Positions 59,348-64,000 of a stretch of DNA of 64,000 nt are shown here, piece after piece. The position numbers and the translations under genes are program-made. The DNA is taken from NCBI RefSeq assembly GCF_000067205.1, contig NC_010170.1, positions 3,038,001 to 3,102,000 on the forward strand. Reading direction: 5' to 3'. A model generated the notes under the pieces. That model made no database searches, was not told the origin of the DNA, and was given only the letters and a program-made list of their open reading frames with translations. Each line of letters starts with the position of its first letter. The first letter of the stretch is position 1. Source of the DNA: Bordetella petrii (GTDB lineage: Bacteria; Pseudomonadota; Gammaproteobacteria; Burkholderiales; Burkholderiaceae_B).

Positions 59348-59971
59348 ATGCCCAGACAGAAAGCCGCCTCCGCCCACGACGCCTATCACCATGGCGCACT
59401 GCGCGACGCCCTGGTCGAGGCCACCGAGGCCATCCTGGCCGAGCGCGGCCTGGAAGGTTTCACCCTGCGCGAAGCCGCGCGCCGCGTCGGTGTGTCCGCG
59501 GCCGCGCCGCTGCACCATTTTGGCAGCGCCGCCGGCCTGCTGACCGAAGTGGCGATTCTAGGCTTCGAGGCATTGACCCGGCACCTGCGCGAAGGCGCGC
59601 GGTCCGGCGGCAATGATCCCGGCGCGCGGCTACGAGCGCAGGGCATGGGATACGTGCGCTTCGCGCTGGCCCACCCGGCCCGCTTCCAGCTGATGTTCCG
59701 CAAAGACCGCCTGACCGACGACGCGCGTCTGGCCGCCGCCAGCCAGGCCGCCTTCGCCGAGCTGGAACAGGCCATCCGCGACTACACCGATTTTCCGGCC
59801 GGGCAGCCGCTCGATGCCCCCACGCACGCCCGGCTGCTGGGCGCCTGGTCCACCGTGCATGGCTTTGCCCACCTGGCGCTGGACGGCAAGTTCGCCCCCC
59901 CGGACCAGCCGGCCGATCCGCAGGCCATGCAAGACACCTTGCGGCGCATCCTGGAGCAAGGCTGGCCCTAG
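59348..59971 (+). CDS. TetR family transcriptional regulator
   Basis: A 207-residue TetR repressor. The DNA-binding domain (about 14-60) is LRDALVEATEAILAERGLEGFTLREAARRVGVSAAAPLHHFGSAAGLLTEVA (seen in parts), and the C-terminal helical bundle matches the TetR_C_33/WHG type (FQLMFRKD, WSTVHGFAHLALDGKF). It is divergent from the ABA4-like membrane gene, with a perfect palindrome between them, so it probably represses both. The ligand is unknown. Confidence 0.93.
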   Translation: MPRQKAASAHDAYHHGALRDALVEATEAILAERGLEGFTLREAARRVGVSAAAPLHHFGSAAGLLTEVAILGFEALTRHLREGARSGGNDPGARLRAQGMGYVRFALAHPARFQLMFRKDRLTDDARLAAASQAAFAELEQAIRDYTDFPAGQPLDAPTHARLLGAWSTVHGFAHLALDGKFAPPDQPADPQAMQDTLRRILEQGWP

Positions 59972-59988
59972 CGGCCGGCCCGTTCGCC

Positions 59989-60813
59989 ATGCAAGGCGTT
60001 CCCGCTCCGTTCGACGACCCGCGCGACCGCGCCGAGTTCCGCCATTGCGCCCAGCGCGCGGGCATCGAGCTCTACCGGGCCCACATCGTGCGCTATGCGT
60101 TCGAGCCACACACCCATGCCGCCTTCGGCCTGGGCGCCATCGAGGCCGGCGCCGAACGCTTCCGCTACTGCGGCGCTGAACACGTGGCGCCGCCGGACTC
60201 CATCGTGCTGATGAACCCGGACGAACTGCACACCGGGCGCGCGGAGACCACGGGCGGCTGGCGCTATCGCATGATCTACATCGACCCGGACGTGGTCGCC
60301 CGCGTCACCGGCGACCAGGGCTGGTGGTTCGATAGCGCCGTGCGCCATGCGCCGCACACCGCCCGCCGCATTGGCTGCCTGCTGGACGCGCTGTGGCAGG
60401 CGCGCGAGCCGCTGGCCTTCGACAGCCTGCTGCACACGCTGCTGGCCGAATTCCGCCCGCATGCCCGCATGGTCGCGCCCGCGCGAGCCGGCGCCGCGCC
60501 GCGCTTCGCGCCGGTGCTCGACTACCTGCACGCCCACCTGGCGCGCACACTGACGCTCGACGAACTGGCCGGCGTGGCGGGACTCAGCCCTTTTCACTTC
60601 TTGCGCAGCTTCCGGGCGCAGTACCACGCCACGCCCCAGCAGATGCTGATGGCATTGCGCCTGCACCGGGCCAAGTGCCTGCTGGCCGCCGGCGAGCCGC
60701 CCGCCCAGGTGGCCGCCGCCACCGGCCTGGCCGACCAGGCTCACCTGACGCGCGCCTTTGCGCGCCGCTACGGCGTCACCCCGGCGCGCTACCAGCGCCA
60801 GGTCCGCGCCTGA
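59989..60813 (+). CDS. AraC family regulator with cupin-like sensor
   Basis: A 274-residue regulator. The N-terminal AraC_binding domain (FEPHTHAAFGLGAIEAG, VAPPDSIVLMNPDELHTGRAE, about 35-85) is followed by two helix-turn-helix motifs (LTLDELAGVAGLSPFHFLRSFRAQYHATPQQMLMALRLHRAK and VAAATGLADQAHLTRAFARRYGVTPARYQRQ, positions about 190-272). It lies 110 bp upstream of an EamA exporter on the same strand, a frequent AraC-exporter pairing (amino-acid efflux). Confidence 0.92.
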   Translation: MQGVPAPFDDPRDRAEFRHCAQRAGIELYRAHIVRYAFEPHTHAAFGLGAIEAGAERFRYCGAEHVAPPDSIVLMNPDELHTGRAETTGGWRYRMIYIDPDVVARVTGDQGWWFDSAVRHAPHTARRIGCLLDALWQAREPLAFDSLLHTLLAEFRPHARMVAPARAGAAPRFAPVLDYLHAHLARTLTLDELAGVAGLSPFHFLRSFRAQYHATPQQMLMALRLHRAKCLLAAGEPPAQVAAATGLADQAHLTRAFARRYGVTPARYQRQVRA

Positions 60814-60923
60814 ACCACGGGCGCGGACAGCCCGCCGCGCCATCCGCCCGCACACCGCAATCTGGTACAAGACCGCGCGCGGTCGGCCCGCATAGACTGG
60901 CCTGCCTTCAAAGCCGACCCGTC

Positions 60924-61892
60924 ATGCTCACCGGAACCCTTTACGCGCTCGCTGCCGGCCTCATGTGGGGCCTGGTGTTCATCGGCCCGCTGTTGCTGCC
61001 CGACTACCCCGCCGCATTGCAATCGGTAGGCCGCTATCTGGCCTTCGGCGTGATCGCGCTGCCGCTGGCCTGGCTCGACCGCGGCGCTTTGCGGCAACTG
61101 GGCCGCGCCGACTGGCTCGAGGCCGTCAAGCTGGCCGCCATCGGCAACCTGCTGTACTACCTGTGCCTGGCCGGCGCCATCCAGCGCGCCGGCGGGCCGC
61201 TGCCCACCATGATCATCGGCACCTTGCCGGTGGTGATCGCCATCTCGGCCAACCTGCGCGACGCGCGGCGCGACGGCCGCCTGCCCTGGCGCCGCCTGGC
61301 GCCCTCGCTCGCGCTGATCGCGCTGGGCATCGCCTGCGTCAACCGGGCAGAGCTGCAAGCCCTGCGCGACGACCCGCACGCCGACGTGGCGCGCTACGCC
61401 ACCGGCGCCGCGCTGGCGCTGGCGGCGGTGGCCTGCTGGACCTGGTATCCGCTGCGCAATGCCGACTGGCTGCGCAACCACCCCGGCCGCCGCCCCCACA
61501 CCTGGGCCACCGCGCAAGGCCTGGCCACCCTGCCCCTGGCGCTGGCGGGCTACGGCGTGCTGTGGCTGGGCATGGCGCTGCTCGGCAGCCCGTATCCCAT
61601 GCCGCTGGGGCCGCGCCCCGGCGTGTTCATCGGCCTCATGGCCGCCATCGGCCTGCTGGCCTCGTGGGTGGGCACGCTGTGCTGGAACCAGGCCAGCCAG
61701 CGGCTGCCCACTGCGCTGGCCGGCCAGTTGATCGTTTTCGAAACACTGGCCGCCCTGGCCTATGCGTTCATCCTGCGCGGCCAGGCGCCGCAGCCGCTGA
61801 CGCAACTGGGTATCGCCCTGCTGGTGCTGGGGGTGCTGCGCGCCGCCCGCGTCAAGCCCGAGCCCGCGCCGGGACGACAGGCCGCCGGCTGA
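60924..61892 (+). CDS. EamA/DMT family transporter
   Basis: A 322-residue ten-span exporter with two EamA repeats: LYALAAGLMWGLVFIGPLLLPDYP in the first and the TGAALALAAVACWTWYPLRNADWL region in the second; AIGLLASWVGTLCWNQASQRLPTALAGQ is close to the conserved second-half core. The AraC regulator upstream may control it. Its 3' end is 1 nt from a convergent ABC gene stop. Substrate not known. Confidence 0.88.
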   Translation: MLTGTLYALAAGLMWGLVFIGPLLLPDYPAALQSVGRYLAFGVIALPLAWLDRGALRQLGRADWLEAVKLAAIGNLLYYLCLAGAIQRAGGPLPTMIIGTLPVVIAISANLRDARRDGRLPWRRLAPSLALIALGIACVNRAELQALRDDPHADVARYATGAALALAAVACWTWYPLRNADWLRNHPGRRPHTWATAQGLATLPLALAGYGVLWLGMALLGSPYPMPLGPRPGVFIGLMAAIGLLASWVGTLCWNQASQRLPTALAGQLIVFETLAALAYAFILRGQAPQPLTQLGIALLVLGVLRAARVKPEPAPGRQAAG

Positions 61893-61893
61893 C

Positions 61894-63654
61894 CTACGCG
61901 GCCGCGGCCGGCGGCGGCCGCTCGCCGATCTGCTGCCGCCACATGGCGTAGTACAGCCCGGTGCGCGCCAGCAGTTCGGCATGCGTGCCGCTTTCCACGA
62001 TGCGCCCTTTTTCAAGCACGAAGATGGTGTCGGCGTGCATGATGGTCGACAGCCGGTGCGCAATCAGGATGGTGATCTGCGTGCGGCTGGCCGAAATGCG
62101 CCGCACCGTATCCGATATCTGTTCTTCGGTCAGCGAATCCAGGGCCGACGTGGCTTCGTCGAAGATCAGCAGGCGCGGCCGGCGTATCAGGGCGCGCGCG
62201 ATCGACAACCGCTGCTTTTCGCCGCCCGACAGCTTCAGGCCCATTTCGCCGATATGCGTGCCCAGCCCGTCAGGCGACTTCTGCAACAGGTAGCCGCACG
62301 CCGCCTGTTCCATGGCCGCCACGATCTCGTCATCGGTAGCGTCGGACTTCACCAGCCGGATGTTGTCGCGCAGCGTGCCGGCGAACAGGTAGGGTTCCTG
62401 CGTCACCAGGCCCACCTGCCGGCGCGCGCGGTTGTAGCGCAGCGCCTTGGTGGAAATATCGTTGTAGAACACCTCGCCGACCGCTGGCGTGTACAAGCCC
62501 AGCAACAGCTTCACCAGGGTCGACTTGCCCGAGCCCGACGGCCCCACGAAGGCAATGGTGTCGCCCAGCCCCGCCGAAAACGAAACCCCGTCCAGCGCGT
62601 TGCTGGCCGCGCCCTTGTGGCGGAACGCCACATTGGCAAAGCGCACGTGCGTAATCGGGCCGCTGTCCTGCGGCGACTCGGGGCGCCGGTCGATGGGCTT
62701 TTTCATCAGCGCCTCGAAGCTCGACAGCGATGCATCGGCTTCGCGGTACGCCAGGATGATATTGCCCAGTTCTTGCAACGGCGCGAATATCGCCACCGAA
62801 ATGAACTGCATGGCAATCAGCTCGCCAGTGCTCAGCACGTCGCGAAAAATCAGCCACAGCAGCGCGAACAGAATCGCCAGCTTCAGCATGCTGAGCGTCA
62901 CGCCCTGCAGGAATGACAGTAGCCGGATGCGCTTGACCTTCTGCATTTCCAGCTCGAAGATGCGCACCGTCTGGGCCTGCAGCCGGCGGATCTCGGGAAA
63001 AGTCAGGCCCAGGCTCTTTATCAGTTCGATATTGCGCAGCGATTCGGCAATGAAACCCGAGCTGCGATTGGTTTCGCGCACGATGGAACGCTGCTGGCTC
63101 TTGATCTCGCGGCTCAACAGACCGGTCAGACCGCCCAGCACCAGCACCCCGATCAGGAACACTGGCACCAGCAGCCAGTGCCGCGTCACCGCGTACCAGA
63201 CCAGGAAGCCCATGCCCACCGCCGCGGCGAACACGGTGTTGATGAACGAATTGATGAAACGCTCGCTGTCGCTGCGCACCTTCTGCAGCAGCGACAGCGT
63301 TTCGCCGCTGCGCAGGTCTTCGAATTCCTGGAATTTCAGGCGCAGCGCCTGGCGCAGGCCGTCGTTGAACAGCTGCGTGCCGAACTTCTGCACCACCAGG
63401 CGCGTCACGTATTCCTGCAGCGCCTTGGCCAGCCGCGACAGCACGGCAATCAGCACCGCCAGCGCCAGCAGGCCCAATACGCCCGACACCAGCTCGTCGT
63501 CGGTCTTGCCGCCGCGATTGATGGCGTATTCATCGATGATCTTGCCGAAAATAATCGGGTCGATCAGCGCCAGCACCTGGCTGGCGCCGGCCAGCAACAG
63601 GGCCAGCACGGCCAGCCGGCCATGCGGGCGCAGGTAGGCCCACAGTATCCGCAT
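61894..63654 (-). CDS. ABC exporter, fused permease and ATPase
   Basis: A 586-residue half-transporter of the MsbA/LmrA-like class. The six-helix domain occupies about 1-310; the ATPase domain has Walker A GPSGSGKST (about 367), signature KLSGGEKQRLSIARAL, Walker B LLIFDEATSALD and H-loop LIAHRLST. It belongs to a different subgroup from the exporter at 8480 (shorter N-terminus, GMA-type loops). It likely exports a lipid, peptide or drug as a homodimer. SlyX lies 6 nt upstream on the same strand. Confidence 0.92.
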   Translation of the reverse strand: MRILWAYLRPHGRLAVLALLLAGASQVLALIDPIIFGKIIDEYAINRGGKTDDELVSGVLGLLALAVLIAVLSRLAKALQEYVTRLVVQKFGTQLFNDGLRQALRLKFQEFEDLRSGETLSLLQKVRSDSERFINSFINTVFAAAVGMGFLVWYAVTRHWLLVPVFLIGVLVLGGLTGLLSREIKSQQRSIVRETNRSSGFIAESLRNIELIKSLGLTFPEIRRLQAQTVRIFELEMQKVKRIRLLSFLQGVTLSMLKLAILFALLWLIFRDVLSTGELIAMQFISVAIFAPLQELGNIILAYREADASLSSFEALMKKPIDRRPESPQDSGPITHVRFANVAFRHKGAASNALDGVSFSAGLGDTIAFVGPSGSGKSTLVKLLLGLYTPAVGEVFYNDISTKALRYNRARRQVGLVTQEPYLFAGTLRDNIRLVKSDATDDEIVAAMEQAACGYLLQKSPDGLGTHIGEMGLKLSGGEKQRLSIARALIRRPRLLIFDEATSALDSLTEEQISDTVRRISASRTQITILIAHRLSTIMHADTIFVLEKGRIVESGTHAELLARTGLYYAMWRQQIGERPPPAAAA

Positions 63655-63659
63655 CGGGC

Positions 63660-63878
63660 TCAGTAATGCGGCGGCAGCTCGTCGCGCAGGCTGCGAAAGC
63701 CCGCGCCGGCGCTGTCCGGCATCTGCTGGCGCAGTTCGGCCAGCTCGCGCAGCAGGCGGTCGATCTGCTGCTGCTGGCGGAACAGCGCCTGGTTCAACTG
63801 GTCTAGCATGTCATCGGCCAGGCCCAGCTTGATCTCCAGGTCGGCCAGGCGTCGTTCGGTATCAACAGGTTCGGTCAT
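63660..63878 (-). CDS. slyX: SlyX family protein
   Basis: A 72-residue coiled-coil protein of the SlyX family (DTERRLADLEIKLGLADDMLDQLNQALFRQQQQIDRLLREL), ending in LPPHY-type motif DELPPHY, which is diagnostic. Function is unknown. The start MTEPVD at 63878 gives the family's usual length. The stop lies 5 nt before the ABC exporter start. Confidence 0.92.
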   Translation of the reverse strand: MTEPVDTERRLADLEIKLGLADDMLDQLNQALFRQQQQIDRLLRELAELRQQMPDSAGAGFRSLRDELPPHY

Positions 63879-63901
63879 CGATATGCGCATCCAAAGCGAA
63901 G

Positions 63902-64000
63902 TCAGTCGCGCGCCAGCCGGCTGCGCGGCCGGCCCTGCGCGTCGAAATTGCCGGGCGCCAGCCAGGCCTGCATTGCGGCCCGCCGCGCCGGCCACTCATC
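63902..64000 (-). CDS. GNAT acetyltransferase, C-terminal end (partial)
   Basis: Only the last 32 codons are in the window: DEWPARRAAMQAWLAPGNF then DAQGRPRSRLARD. They align with the C-terminus of the GNAT at 31441-32154 (DGEWPAVRSGLEQWLAPDNF, DAQGKQRRRL), so this is a paralogue of that RimJ/RimL-like acetyltransferase, 23 nt upstream of slyX. Confidence 0.7.
   Translation of the reverse strand, partial: DEWPARRAAMQAWLAPGNFDAQGRPRSRLARD

Overview
The window is a GC-rich beta-proteobacterial chromosome segment, almost certainly from the Alcaligenaceae and most like an environmental Bordetella (B. petrii-type) or Achromobacter. The clues are a Bug-type solute-binding protein, a GTP-dependent PEP carboxykinase, a ZIP transporter that looks orthologous to the structurally characterised Bordetella bronchiseptica ZIP, many LysR/GntR/MocR/AraC regulators and small transport/catabolism cassettes. 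The genus is inferred from protein resemblance, not from a search. No rRNA genes, CRISPR array, prophage or replication origin is visible. There is one tRNA and one IS110-type insertion sequence.

Layout. 0-4 kb: 3' end of an exonuclease III gene, tRNA-Ala(CGC), and a sulfur module (YeeE/YedE thiosulfate-type permease, a 56-aa membrane peptide, a periplasmic two-domain rhodanese). 4-13 kb: an Rrf2 regulator with an MFS exporter, a vitamin B6 pair (YggS-like PLP protein and PdxY, overlapping by 4 nt), a small orphan protein, an ABC exporter preceded by a possible leader-peptide attenuator, a VOC protein, a second MFS exporter and a YegP-like protein. 12.6-25 kb: two divergent catabolic loci. 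The first is GntR plus an enolase-superfamily enzyme, facing an ABC importer (permease, ATPase, frameshifted binding protein) and a GMC oxidoreductase. The second is a Bug receptor facing an IlvD/Edd dehydratase, then a LysR regulator facing a 3-hydroxyacyl-CoA-type dehydrogenase. Both intergenic regions of the second locus carry the same 14-bp dyad. 25-36 kb: PckG, a MATE exporter, a carbamoylase-type amidohydrolase, a thioredoxin-like protein, an EamA exporter, acetyltransferase and MocR regulator, glutathione reductase and a LysE exporter. 36.3-37.8 kb: a 13-bp tandem array and an IS110 element inserted inside a copy of a dispersed palindromic repeat. 37.8-48 kb: DAHP synthase, a two-subunit molybdenum hydroxylase with its AraC regulator, an I78-type lipoprotein, two 2OG-Fe(II) oxygenases including AlkB, an orphan ParB-like protein, a PhnB-like VOC protein, an EmrB-type exporter and a DUF937 protein. 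48-55 kb: SulP and ZIP transporters with a GNAT, a NYN-LOTUS protein, and an ECF42-type sigma cluster (two DGPF proteins, VOC protein, sigma factor). 55-64 kb: a DUF4168 protein, an orphan MotA/MotB-like pair, a TetR-controlled ABA4-like membrane protein, an AraC regulator, an EamA exporter, an ABC exporter, SlyX and the 3' end of a second GNAT.

The strongest unusual signal is the relation between the dispersed palindromes (arms GGTGTC-A/T-G-A/G-C and complement), the 12-13 bp tandem arrays that sit directly beside several of them, and the IS110 element that splits one palindrome at its loop. The IS110 has about 220 bp of non-coding DNA upstream of its transposase, the place where IS110-group bridge RNAs are encoded. 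Two genes, the ABC binding protein and the second DGPF protein, carry single-base frameshifts in otherwise intact operons.
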